Assembly (NCBI GenBank): GCA_002398825.1 | Contig: DHBS01000052.1 | Coordinates: forward strand, 1-11,250 | Source of the DNA: Syntrophomonas sp. UBA4922 | Lineage (GTDB): Bacteria; Bacillota; Syntrophomonadia; Syntrophomonadales; Syntrophomonadaceae | Direction: 5' to 3' | Length of the DNA: 11,250 nt | In this document: positions 1 through 6,487 of the stretch, in pieces | Layout of the letters: each line of letters starts with the position of its first letter | Position numbering within the stretch: the stretch's first letter is position 1 | Program-made: the position numbers and the translations under genes | Notes under the pieces: generated by a model | The model's database searches: none | The model's input: only the letters and a program-made list of their open reading frames with translations | Told to the model about the DNA's origin: nothing

Positions 1-115
1 GGTATGGCAAAGGGCGGAAGGTTTGATAAACCTGGCCCATCCCCAGCTCAGGGATGAGTTGATTCAGGCGGCCCAGGCCCAGGGTATTTGGCGCCGCAGC
101 AACAAGATATCATAG
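1..115 (+). CDS. C-terminal end of a CoA-transferase (butyryl-CoA:acetate / 4-hydroxybutyrate CoA-transferase family), 5' cut by window
   Basis: Only the last 37 codons are present, read in the frame starting at base 2 and ending at TAG 113-115. The visible tail reads RAEGLINLAHPQLRDELIQA and then AQAQGIWRRSNKIS. The pattern 'AxxLIxxAHPxxRxEL' followed by 'a..I/LWrRSN' is what I know from the extreme C-terminus of the acetyl-CoA hydrolase/4-hydroxybutyrate CoA-transferase family. These enzymes move CoA between acyl-CoA and acetate or similar acids in the cytoplasm and are common in clostridial butyrate metabolism. No catalytic residue is inside the window, so substrate cannot be told. A strong hairpin about 100 nt downstream probably ends its transcript. 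The family call rests on a short tail. Confidence 0.62.
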   Translation, partial: VWQRAEGLINLAHPQLRDELIQAAQAQGIWRRSNKIS

Positions 116-193
116 TAGATCCGGATGATTTAAAATTCTTAATCAAGAGAGGAAAACATAACAGCATAATTCTAGCAAGCAGATATCATAGTA
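98..193. repeat. Imperfect 20-nt direct repeat pair (98-117 and 174-193)
   Basis: AGCAACAAGATATCATAGTA at 98-117 and AGCAAGCAGATATCATAGTA at 174-193 match at 18 of 20 positions, with 56 nt between them. The first copy covers the end of the CoA-transferase gene including its stop codon. The second lies in the intergenic region. It may be a small local duplication or a paired protein-binding site. Nothing else in the window matches it by eye. Confidence 0.5.
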
Positions 194-212
194 ACCCTGA
201 ATAGAAATACTG

Positions 213-249
213 AAATGGCGGAAGTGGGAAGCATTCCCACTTCCCATTT
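213..249 (+). terminator. Strong hairpin, probable terminator of the CoA-transferase transcript
   Basis: GGAAGTGGGAA (220-230) and TTCCCACTTCC (234-244) form a perfect 11-bp stem with a 3-nt GCA loop. The stem extends by another 5 bp (AAATG 213-217 with CATTT 245-249) across a 2-nt bulge. The following sequence (CTGCTTATGTTTCTC) is only moderately T-rich, so an intrinsic terminator is likely but not textbook. The rest of 116-447 shows no gene and no promoter I would defend. Confidence 0.55.
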
Positions 250-447
250 CTGCTTATGTTTCTCTATGCGGCAAAGCAATTACTTATGACGCAATTCTTC
301 GCGTAGAGTAGCTTCGGGGCGATTCTCAGCATCGGCCAAGACTGGTATACTGAAATATACAGGATGGGAATGACAGGTTAATATGTGTTTTGTGTTAAGG
401 ATAAAGGTAAAACCTTGCTGCTGTTTCGGGAGAGAGGAGGATGAAAG

Positions 448-1809
448 GTGAATATAGGCAGTGTTTTAGAGGGCTTGTTCACCCAGAACCAATTTATGGC
501 CGCCATAATCGTTGATAGCAAGGGGAAAGTTCTTTCGGTAAGCGAAACCTATTTGCAGGTTTTGGATCTTACCAAGGAAGAAGTAGTAGGAAAGCCCATA
601 AAGGAAGTTACTCCCCATACCCGGGTGTTTACCATTTTAGCGACAGGAAAGGCTATGGTGGGATACAACTGGAAGGTTAACGGGCATAACATGATTGCTT
701 CCACCATACCAATTATCAAGGATGGGGAAACGGTTGGGGCCTTTGCCTACAGTGTCTTTCCCGACATATGGGATGCTAAAAACTTGGTGGAGAATCTTCT
801 TTCCGAGTTGAATATGTACCGGGATGAGGTGGATAGCCTTTATACCGCCAAATATACTTTTGATGATATTGTGAGCAAGGATAAAGGCATGGAAATGCTC
901 AAGTCTTTTGCCCGGCAGATTGCCAATCATCCTTTTACAACCGTATTGATTACGGGCGAAAGCGGTACGGGCAAGGATCTTTTTGCCAATGCCATCCATA
1001 ATGCCAGCCCCCGGTCACGCTTTCCCTTCCTGCGCATCAATTGCGCCGCAATTCCGGAGAATTTGCTGGAAGCTGAGCTTTTTGGCTATGAGGAAGGCGC
1101 CTATACCGGAGCCAAAAAGGGAGGCAAACCGGGAAAGTTTGAGTTGGCCCATGGGGGTACCATCTTTCTTGACGAAATAGGAGAGATGTCGCTTTCCATG
1201 CAGAGCAAGCTGCTGATAGTACTGCAGGAACAAGAAATCGAGCGATTGGGAGGCAGCTTCCCCATTAAGATAAATGTCCGGGTGATTGCAGCTACCAACC
1301 GGAGCCTGGAACAGCTGATTCAGGAAAAGAAATTCCGCGAGGATTTGTATTACCGCCTTAATGTAGTAAGGTTGGAAGTGCCCCCTTTGCGCCAGCGCAA
1401 GCAAGATATTCCTGTTTTAATCTGCCATTTTATTGACAAGTTGAACCCCCGGCTGCGGACCATGATTGCTAATATTTCTCCCAAATCATTGAAATTATTG
1501 GAGCAATACCACTGGCCCGGGAATGTCCGGGAAATGGAGAATATGTTGGAGAGGGCGATAATTATGGCTGATATGGAAAACGGCCGTTCTCTGGATTGCC
1601 GACATTTCAAGTTCCTGCAAAACCGGTGCAGCAGCGAAGCTCCTTTAGAATTACAAAGCTTGAAAGCAGCCAGCCAGAAGTTTGAGGAGGAATTGATAGC
1701 CCGAGCCTTGGAAATAAGCAACTTTAACCTGGCCAAAGCAGCCGAGCAACTAGAAATTGACCTTTCTACCCTCTACAAAAAAATAAAAAAACATGGCATC
1801 GAAACATGA
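448..1809 (+). CDS. Sigma-54-dependent transcriptional activator (PAS - AAA+ - Fis-type HTH)
   Basis: A 453-residue bacterial enhancer-binding protein that would use ATP hydrolysis to open promoters bound by sigma-54 RNA polymerase. Residues about 10-110 look like a PAS sensor domain (IIVDSKGKVLSVSETYLQVL). The AAA+ core spans about 140-375. It has Walker A GESGTGKD (170-177), the sigma-54 contact loop GAYTGA (217-222, the tolerated Phe-to-Tyr form of GAFTGA), Walker B GGTIFLDE (236-243), sensor VRVIAATNR (277-285), FREDLYYRL with arginine-finger residues (296-304), and WPGNVRE (356-362). A Fis-type helix-turn-helix ends the protein (about 415-450, NLAKAAEQLEIDLSTLYKKI). No receiver domain is present, so the signal is probably a small molecule bound by PAS. 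The GTG start at 448 is chosen because GAGAGGAGG lies 7 nt upstream; the ATG at 441 is in another frame. Its target could be the CoA-transferase side or the formate dehydrogenase side. I see no clear -24/-12 promoter in the window. Confidence 0.93.
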   Translation: MNIGSVLEGLFTQNQFMAAIIVDSKGKVLSVSETYLQVLDLTKEEVVGKPIKEVTPHTRVFTILATGKAMVGYNWKVNGHNMIASTIPIIKDGETVGAFAYSVFPDIWDAKNLVENLLSELNMYRDEVDSLYTAKYTFDDIVSKDKGMEMLKSFARQIANHPFTTVLITGESGTGKDLFANAIHNASPRSRFPFLRINCAAIPENLLEAELFGYEEGAYTGAKKGGKPGKFELAHGGTIFLDEIGEMSLSMQSKLLIVLQEQEIERLGGSFPIKINVRVIAATNRSLEQLIQEKKFREDLYYRLNVVRLEVPPLRQRKQDIPVLICHFIDKLNPRLRTMIANISPKSLKLLEQYHWPGNVREMENMLERAIIMADMENGRSLDCRHFKFLQNRCSSEAPLELQSLKAASQKFEEELIARALEISNFNLAKAAEQLEIDLSTLYKKIKKHGIET

Positions 1810-1888
1810 ATCCACAGCAAAAATCCCTTATGATAGATAGGAATATGCTTCGAGCCTCATAGACTTGTTTCATGGGGAAGTATTTAAG

Positions 1889-2293
1889 ATGTTAAAAAAG
1901 GCAGGCCACATTATAGAGAATATGCTGTGCTGGCATCACAGCGGTATTAATGTCTATTGTGGGCCAGCCATTAATCCAGGGGACCAGCAACATTATTGGT
2001 GAGCGATAGCGAACACCGGTGGTACCCGCAGGGTAATAGCTCAAGAGAGTTCTATCAGCACACTCCGGGTGATCTGTAAATCCTGTGGGCATACTCATGC
2101 CATCCTTCCGGAAGTCATAATCCCTTATAGATCATATAGCATCCTGTTCATTCTGACTGTTCTGCGTGATTACTATACCCGTTCCGACGACATCTGGGAA
2201 ATAGGTGATAAATATCAGATCGCTGTCTCAACCCTTTATCTGTGGATACATTTATTCCACTGGCAGGGGATATGGGGACGGCCGGCTGTGTGA
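1889..2293 (+). pseudogene. Decayed zinc-ribbon/HTH protein of mobile-element type (DUF6431-like), interrupted by TGA
   Basis: One reading frame runs from ATG 1889 to TGA 2291-2293 but is broken by an in-frame TGA at 2000-2002. The part after the break contains LRVICKSCGHTHAILPEVII, then PYRSYSILFILTVLRDYY, and later QIAVSTLYLWIHLF. This is a CxxC zinc-ribbon half with the 'RVxCKxCgxTHALLP' signature followed by a helix-turn-helix. I associate that combination with DUF6431-type, transposase-related proteins in Firmicutes. There is no ATG in the 3' part; the only start there is GTG 2069, giving 74 residues. The start has only a weak RBS, the product is short, and the frame is interrupted, so a remnant is the best reading. 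The family name is from memory and moderately sure. Confidence 0.45.
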
Positions 2294-2392
2294 AAAATCC
2301 AAATCAGCGTTTATATATGCAATATTGAGTATAATATACACTAAACTACGCCCTCCTTCGGCAAATTAACTCCAACAAAATTGAAGCTTCAT

Positions 2393-2426
2393 ATTAACGC
2401 TGGGGACATTCCACCCTGGCGTTAAT
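2393..2426 (+). terminator. Terminator-like hairpin after the decayed gene
   Basis: ATTAACGC (2393-2400) pairs perfectly with GCGTTAAT (2419-2426). The stem can continue inward through two G-T wobbles and three G-C pairs (TGGGG with CCCTG), leaving a loop of about 8 nt. It is followed by TTATTTTT. Alternatively it could be an end structure of the mobile element from which the upstream remnant derives. Confidence 0.5.
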
Positions 2427-2556
2427 TTATTTTTGCAATATCATTAAATAATAAGGCGGTTATTCAGGCATCATAACCTATTTTATATTCCCTTATATAA
2501 TATTTTAAATTATATAGAGGAATATTTACGCTTGTGTCGAAGTATTATTTTGATAA

Positions 2557-2583
2557 GGATATGTTTGTCCAGCAGACATATCC
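2557..2583. repeat. 11-bp inverted repeat with 5-nt loop
   Basis: GGATATGTTTG (2557-2567) pairs with CAGACATATCC (2573-2583), all 11 positions with one wobble. It lies 85 nt upstream of RNA-A. No T-run follows, so it is not a terminator. It could be an operator for a dimeric regulator or a helix at the 5' end of the leader transcript. The surrounding 2430-2660 is AT-rich and otherwise shows no gene. Confidence 0.45.
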
Positions 2584-2667
2584 CTCTGGCAATTTCAAAC
2601 AGTGCAATTAGTATTTATGACTGCTGCCTGATCAAAATATTGCCAGCAACATGCCAATATTGAGGGA

Positions 2668-2829
2668 GGTGAAAAAGTGCTATCAAGTACAGGGTTTAAG
2701 CAAATCATAAGCCGTTGCATGTGAGTTAATTTGCATGAACCGGTGGCTCATAGTGTTTCAATACCCCGTGGCATAAATGAAGACCTGAAGCTGTTGCAGC
2801 CTTTTTCACCGATTTCGTTTATCGGCTGA
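2668..2829 (+). ncRNA. RNA-A: candidate structured cis-regulatory RNA upstream of the fdhA operon
   Basis: A perfect 10-bp closing helix, GGTGAAAAAG (2668-2677) with CTTTTTCACC (2801-2810), encloses about 120 nt. Inside it, GCT (2679-2681) pairs with AGC (2798-2800). CATAAGCC (2706-2713) pairs with GGCTCATA (2745-2752) with two mismatches. CAATA (2759-2763) pairs with TGTTG (2792-2796). A trailing hairpin CCGAT/ATCGG (2809-2825) overlaps the 3' end of the closing helix. The same architecture and conserved sequence blocks recur at 7973-8118 with compensatory changes, which is the main evidence that this is functional RNA. I do not recognise the class. It sits about 190 nt upstream of the Moco-type aptamer. 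Confidence 0.6.
2677..2724 (+). CDS. Possible 15-codon leader peptide inside RNA-A
   Basis: GTG 2677 follows GGGAGG (2664-2669) with a 7-nt spacer and opens a frame MLSSTGFKQIISRCM ending at TGA 2722-2724. Its start region lies in the closing helix of RNA-A. A 15-codon frame at the exactly equivalent place occurs in RNA-B (MPSSLSLERVMNHSV). It may be a real leader peptide or a by-product of RNA conservation. Codon-position differences between the copies do not favour the third position, so protein selection is not shown. Confidence 0.25.
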   Translation: MLSSTGFKQIISRCM

Positions 2830-2857
2830 GTTTATTCCTGCTCCCATGCTTCATTCG

Positions 2858-2878
2858 AATTGCTGGCAGGCAATTTTA
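2858..2878 (+). terminator. Weak terminator-like hairpin after RNA-A
   Basis: AATTGC (2858-2863) pairs perfectly with GCAATT (2870-2875) around a 6-nt loop and runs into TTTATA. The 6-bp AT-rich stem and short T-tract make it a weak candidate for the output of RNA-A. Confidence 0.25.
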
Positions 2879-3001
2879 TAACATGGCCTGACCAGAATTC
2901 CTTCCTTTATTCCACCACTGTTAAAGCCTGAATGACTTACCCTAAGACTTGTGTAGCAACCAGGTTGCCCAGGAGTTTAATTTTTTCAAAAGCGTAGCTC
3001 C

Positions 3002-3118
3002 AAAGCTACTTCACCTAAAGCTGCGGCCACGGTGAATTAGCCGACACGGTTATTATACCGCTACGGTAAATCCGGAAACGGGTTTGCCTCCCTTACTTGG
3101 AAAGGAGTCACTGGCTTT
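3002..3118 (+). promoter_or_regulatory. Molybdenum cofactor (Moco) family riboswitch aptamer
   Basis: The RNA between about 3002 and 3118 resembles the Moco RNA motif known from the E. coli moaA leader. The outer helix is AAAGCT (3002-3007) with GGCTTT (3113-3118). Next come TTCACC (3010-3015) with GGTGAA (3031-3036), the GCCGACA stretch (3040-3046), and a small hairpin CGGT/ACCG (3047-3060). A 10-bp stem 3065-3074/3079-3088 is closed by a GAAA tetraloop. Then comes the conserved block GCCTCCC followed by GGAAAGGAG and CTGGCT. The helix order, GNRA tetraloop and terminal block all match the motif as I remember it. It precedes an enzyme that carries this cofactor, which fits. Whether the ligand is the molybdenum or the tungsten form cannot be told; the small hairpin 3047-3060 may be the P3 helix reported as absent from tungsten-type variants. 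A competing hairpin GTAGC/GCTAC (2994-3009) overlaps the 5' strand. Confidence 0.75.
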
Positions 3119-3200
3119 TAGAAAACAATTTGCGTTGCCCGCATCATTTATGCGCTGGTAATGTCAGGTGTTTTTATTTAATTAACACCGCAAGTTGTTT

Positions 3201-3282
3201 CTGAGTAGGTGGAAGGAGCGTGCATTTGAATGCCAACCATTGTCATAGTATTTATGCCAATGAAGTCCATCCTCCTACTCAG
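3201..3282 (+). promoter_or_regulatory. Candidate antiterminator helix of the Moco leader
   Basis: CTGAGTAGGTGGAAGGA (3201-3217) pairs with TCCATCCTCCTACTCAG (3266-3282) at 15 of 17 positions. The 3' arm contains the left half of the terminator hairpin at 3272-3289, so the two structures exclude each other. Part of the left arm, TAGGTGGAAG (3206-3215), can instead pair with CTTCACCTA (3009-3017) inside the aptamer with one bulged G. That gives a physical route by which ligand binding could control the choice. The pairing is seen; the mechanism is inference. Confidence 0.5.
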
Positions 3283-3297
3283 ATAGGAGATTTTTTT
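3272..3297 (+). terminator. Intrinsic terminator in the fdhA leader
   Basis: CTCCTA (3272-3277) and TAGGAG (3284-3289) form a 6-bp stem around a 6-nt loop, followed one base later by seven T (3291-3297). It lies 30 nt before the fdhA start and after the aptamer, the expected place for a riboswitch-controlled attenuator. Confidence 0.65.
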
Positions 3298-3326
3298 ATT
3301 TCTAACGACTAAAAGGAGTGATGGAA

Positions 3327-6020
3327 GTGGAACAAATTAAATTGACCATCAACGGGAAGGAGGTTGAAGCCGCAGCTGGGAGCACCGTACTGCAAGCAGC
3401 TGAAGCAGCCGGCATTAAAATTCCTCGCCTGTGTTATGACCCCGATCTAAGCCCGCTGGGTGCATGTCGACTATGTGTAGTCGAAGTAAAAGGAAATCGG
3501 CTTCTGCCGGCTTCCTGCGTAACCCCGGTAAGCCCTGGGATGGTTGTAGAAACCGAGTCTCCGGCTGTGATTGCAGCCCGCAAGACCATCCTGGAACTGC
3601 TGATTGCCAATCATCCCCTGGACTGCCTGACCTGCGACAAGGCCGGTGCCTGCGTTCTGGCCGATTATTGTTATCAGTACGGGGTAAAAGAAAGTCCCTA
3701 TCAAGGAGAAAAGCATTCTTATAAAATCGATAACAGCAATCCCTTTATTAATCGGGATTTAAACAAGTGCATTCTCTGCGGCGCCTGTGTTAGAGCCTGT
3801 GAAGAACTGACCGGGAAAGACAATCTTTCTTATCTGAATCGTGGCTTCGACCGTAAAGCAACTACGGCTGGTGATGTACCCTATATTGAATCAGATTGCG
3901 TTTTCTGTGGACAATGCGTAGCCGTCTGTCCAACCGGCGCTTTAACTGAGAAAACCATGTCCGGCCAGGGTCGCCGCTGGGATATCGACCGGGTGCGGAC
4001 CACCTGTCCCTTCTGTGGTACCGGCTGCAATTTCGACTTAGCTGTGAACAAAGGCAAAGTCATCGGCGTTCTGTCCAATCCAAACGCTCCGGTAAATGGC
4101 CGCAGCTTATGTGTAAAAGGACGCTTTGGCTGGGATTTTATTTACAATGAAAAACGCCTTAAAACGCCGCTGATCAAGCGTAACGGCAAATTTGAGGAAG
4201 CATCCTGGGATGAAGCCTTTGAGCTGATTGCCCGGAAATTTAATGAGAATAAAGCCCAAAATGGTCCCGATTCATTTGCAGCGTTAAGCTCAGCCCGTTG
4301 TACCAATGAAGAAAACTTCCTGATCCAGAAATTCACCCGGGCCCATTTAGGCACCAACAATGTGGATCATTGCGCCCGTACCTGCCATGCTCCCTCAGTA
4401 GCGGGTCTGGCTAATTCTTTTGGCAGCGGCGCCATGACCAACATTTTATCTGAAGTTACTAATGAAGCCGAACTGTTATTCCTGATCGGTATCAATCCTA
4501 CTGAATCCTATCCGGTACTTGGCTATAAAATGCGGCAAGCGGCTCGCCACGGCTGCAAACTGGTAGTCTGTGATCCTCGCTGTACGGAGCTGGCCGCTGA
4601 ATCCGACATCTGGCTGCAACAGAAACACGGTACCGATATTCCGCTACTCAATGGTTTAATGCATATAATTATCAAAGAAGGTCTGGAAGATAAGAACTTT
4701 ATAGAAACCCGTACCGAAAACTATGAAGAAATGAAAGCCCTGGCTGCCGAATACACTCCGGAGCGCGTTTCCGAGCTCACCGGTGTCTCCGTGGAAGACC
4801 TTTATCGGGTAGCCCGTCTGTATGCCAGCACTGATAAAGCCATGATCTTCTATTCACTGGGCATTACCGAGCACATCTGCGGTACCCGTAATGTTATGAG
4901 TATTGCCAATCTGGCCATGCTGACCGGTCATATCGGCCGTCCCGGCGTGGGCGTAAACCCCGTCCGCGGGCAGAACAATGTTCAGGGTGCCTGTGACATG
5001 GGCGCTCTGCCTAACGTTTATTCCGGTTATCAGAATGTTACCGATAAAGCCGCCCGGGAAAAACATGAAAAAGCTTGGGGAGCAACCTTGCCGGATAAAG
5101 TAGGCTTAAAGATTCCGGAAATGTTTGAAGCCGCCCATGAAGGCAAAGTAAAAGTCATGTATATTCTGGGTGAAAATCCGGTACTAACCGATCCCAATGC
5201 CAATCATATTAAAGAAGCCATCAAGAATCTGGACTTCTTTGTGGTACAGGAACTCTTCCTGACTGAAACTGCTGAATTAGCTGATGTCGTGCTGCCGGCC
5301 GCCAGCTTTGCGGAATGCGACGGTACCTTTACCAATACTGAGCGCCGACCTCAGCGAGTTCGTAAAGCGATTGAGCCTCTGCCTGGCCAGGCCAACTGGG
5401 AAACGATTTGTCAGATGGTTACCCGCATGGGCTATCCCATGTCTTACAATCATCCAAGTGAAATCTGGGATGAAATGGCCTCCCTGTCCCCCGCCATGGC
5501 TGGCATTAGTTTTGCCCGTATGGAAAAAGAATCCGTGCACTGGCCATGTCCCACCCCTGATCATCCTGGCACCCCCATTCTGCATATCGGCAAATTCACC
5601 CGCGGGCTGGGCGGTTTCCAACCCAATGACCATATTCCTCCGGGAGAAATGCCGGATACAGATTATCCCATCCTGCTGTGTACGGGCCGCGTAATGCAGC
5701 ACTATAATGTTACCACCCAATATTCGGCGGGTATTGCCAGTGTCTGGGATCGAGAAATGACCCAGGTACACCCGCAGGAAGCGGAAAAATTAGGCGTGGT
5801 TACCGGCAGCCGGATGAGGATTACATCCCGCCGTGGTTCAGTTCTAACCACCGCCTGGGTAACCGATCAGGTACAGCCCGGGGTTATTTGGATGTCCCAC
5901 CACCATAGTTCTACGCCTACCAATGAACTCACCAGCCCGTTTGTATGTGATATTGCCGGCACAGGTGAGTACAAAGTCTGTGCAGTCAAAATCGAAAAAG
6001 TCCAGGAGGTGAGTCAATAA
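3327..6020 (+). CDS. fdhA: NAD(P)-linked formate dehydrogenase, catalytic alpha subunit (NuoG-like N-terminus, Cys type)
   Basis: An 897-residue cytoplasmic molybdopterin (Mo or W) formate dehydrogenase subunit that oxidises formate to CO2 or runs in reverse. Numbering starts at GTG 3327. The clusters in order are [2Fe-2S] C36/C47/C50/C64; NuoG-type His-Cys3 [4Fe-4S] H96/C100/C103/C109; two ferredoxin [4Fe-4S] sets C148/C151/C154/C158 and C191/C194/C197/C201; and the catalytic-domain [4Fe-4S] C227/C230/C234/C262. The active-site metal ligand is Cys353 in HCARTCHAPSVAGL, where many homologues have selenocysteine. The C-terminal dinucleotide-binding domain begins near residue 778. There is no signal peptide. 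GTG 3327 is preferred because AAAGGAG (3312-3318) is 8 nt upstream; ATG 3321 and GTG 3318 are too close to or inside that site. The stop overlaps the next start by one base. The Moco-type leader probably controls the gene. Confidence 0.93.
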   Translation: MEQIKLTINGKEVEAAAGSTVLQAAEAAGIKIPRLCYDPDLSPLGACRLCVVEVKGNRLLPASCVTPVSPGMVVETESPAVIAARKTILELLIANHPLDCLTCDKAGACVLADYCYQYGVKESPYQGEKHSYKIDNSNPFINRDLNKCILCGACVRACEELTGKDNLSYLNRGFDRKATTAGDVPYIESDCVFCGQCVAVCPTGALTEKTMSGQGRRWDIDRVRTTCPFCGTGCNFDLAVNKGKVIGVLSNPNAPVNGRSLCVKGRFGWDFIYNEKRLKTPLIKRNGKFEEASWDEAFELIARKFNENKAQNGPDSFAALSSARCTNEENFLIQKFTRAHLGTNNVDHCARTCHAPSVAGLANSFGSGAMTNILSEVTNEAELLFLIGINPTESYPVLGYKMRQAARHGCKLVVCDPRCTELAAESDIWLQQKHGTDIPLLNGLMHIIIKEGLEDKNFIETRTENYEEMKALAAEYTPERVSELTGVSVEDLYRVARLYASTDKAMIFYSLGITEHICGTRNVMSIANLAMLTGHIGRPGVGVNPVRGQNNVQGACDMGALPNVYSGYQNVTDKAAREKHEKAWGATLPDKVGLKIPEMFEAAHEGKVKVMYILGENPVLTDPNANHIKEAIKNLDFFVVQELFLTETAELADVVLPAASFAECDGTFTNTERRPQRVRKAIEPLPGQANWETICQMVTRMGYPMSYNHPSEIWDEMASLSPAMAGISFARMEKESVHWPCPTPDHPGTPILHIGKFTRGLGGFQPNDHIPPGEMPDTDYPILLCTGRVMQHYNVTTQYSAGIASVWDREMTQVHPQEAEKLGVVTGSRMRITSRRGSVLTTAWVTDQVQPGVIWMSHHHSSTPTNELTSPFVCDIAGTGEYKVCAVKIEKVQEVSQ

Positions 6021-6466
6021 TGGCAGACTACAAGAAGATCATCAATGCCTATAAAGATCTGCCTGGTGGACTGATCGAGTCTTACCATGCGGTTCAGCGT
6101 GAATTCAGCTACATTCCTGAAGAGGCTGTCTTCTATGCCGCCGAGGTGTTTGATATGCCTAAAGCCAAGGCTTATGGCGTAGCAACTTTTTACTCCTACC
6201 TCAAAGTTGGTAAACGGGGTAAAAATGTTATCCGTATTTGCGAGAGTGCACCTTGCCATATTGCCGGCGCAGCCCAAGTCGTCGCTGCACTGGAAAAGGA
6301 ACTGGGCATTAAAATGGGTGAAACCACTGCCGATGGCAAATTCACCCTGGAATTTACCGAGTGTGTAGGCCAGTGTCAAGCCACCCCGGTGATTACCATC
6401 AACAGCAAGCCTTATGGCGATCTGAACCCCGCTAAAGTTCCTGCAGTTTTGGCAGAATATAAGTAA
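6020..6466 (+). CDS. nuoE: NuoE/HydC-like [2Fe-2S] electron-transfer subunit
   Basis: A 148-residue thioredoxin-fold [2Fe-2S] protein of the 24-kDa complex I subunit family. It binds the cluster through C74, C79, C115 and C119 (RICESAPCHIAG and FTECVGQCQATP) and would pass electrons between the flavin subunit and FdhA. ATG 6020 shares its A with the fdhA stop TAA and has AGGAGG about 9 nt upstream. The length is usual for the short form of the family (about 150-170). Its place between fdhA and nuoF marks it as part of the soluble NAD-linked formate dehydrogenase rather than of respiratory complex I, for which no membrane subunits are present here. Confidence 0.92.
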   Translation: MADYKKIINAYKDLPGGLIESYHAVQREFSYIPEEAVFYAAEVFDMPKAKAYGVATFYSYLKVGKRGKNVIRICESAPCHIAGAAQVVAALEKELGIKMGETTADGKFTLEFTECVGQCQATPVITINSKPYGDLNPAKVPAVLAEYK

Positions 6467-6487
6467 TTGGTGAAAGGAGGTAAGATT

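Noticed and set aside
2677..2810. The aligned in-frame TGA in RNA-A and RNA-B read as selenocysteine within a longer conserved protein
   Set aside because: Past the TGA the reading frames share little, there is no recognisable selenoprotein motif or bacterial SECIS, and differences between the copies are not concentrated at third codon positions.
3111..3137. CTGGCTTTTAG...TTTGC as a sigma-54 -24/-12 promoter before fdhA
   Set aside because: The spacing between GG and GC is far longer than the required 10 nt, and the segment belongs to the 3' end of the Moco-type aptamer.
3318..3326. GTG 3318 or ATG 3321 as the fdhA start
   Set aside because: GTG 3318 overlaps the AAAGGAG site and ATG 3321 is only 2 nt after it; GTG 3327 has an 8-nt spacer. 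ATG 3321 cannot be fully excluded and would add only two residues.
5277..5771. A 164-codon minus-strand frame inside fdhA
   Set aside because: It is antisense to a conserved part of the catalytic subunit and has no supporting start signal or homology.
6467..6487. TTG at 6467 as the nuoF start
   Set aside because: The strong AAAGGAGG site (6473-6480) would then be inside the gene; GTG 6488, 7 nt after it, is the better start.
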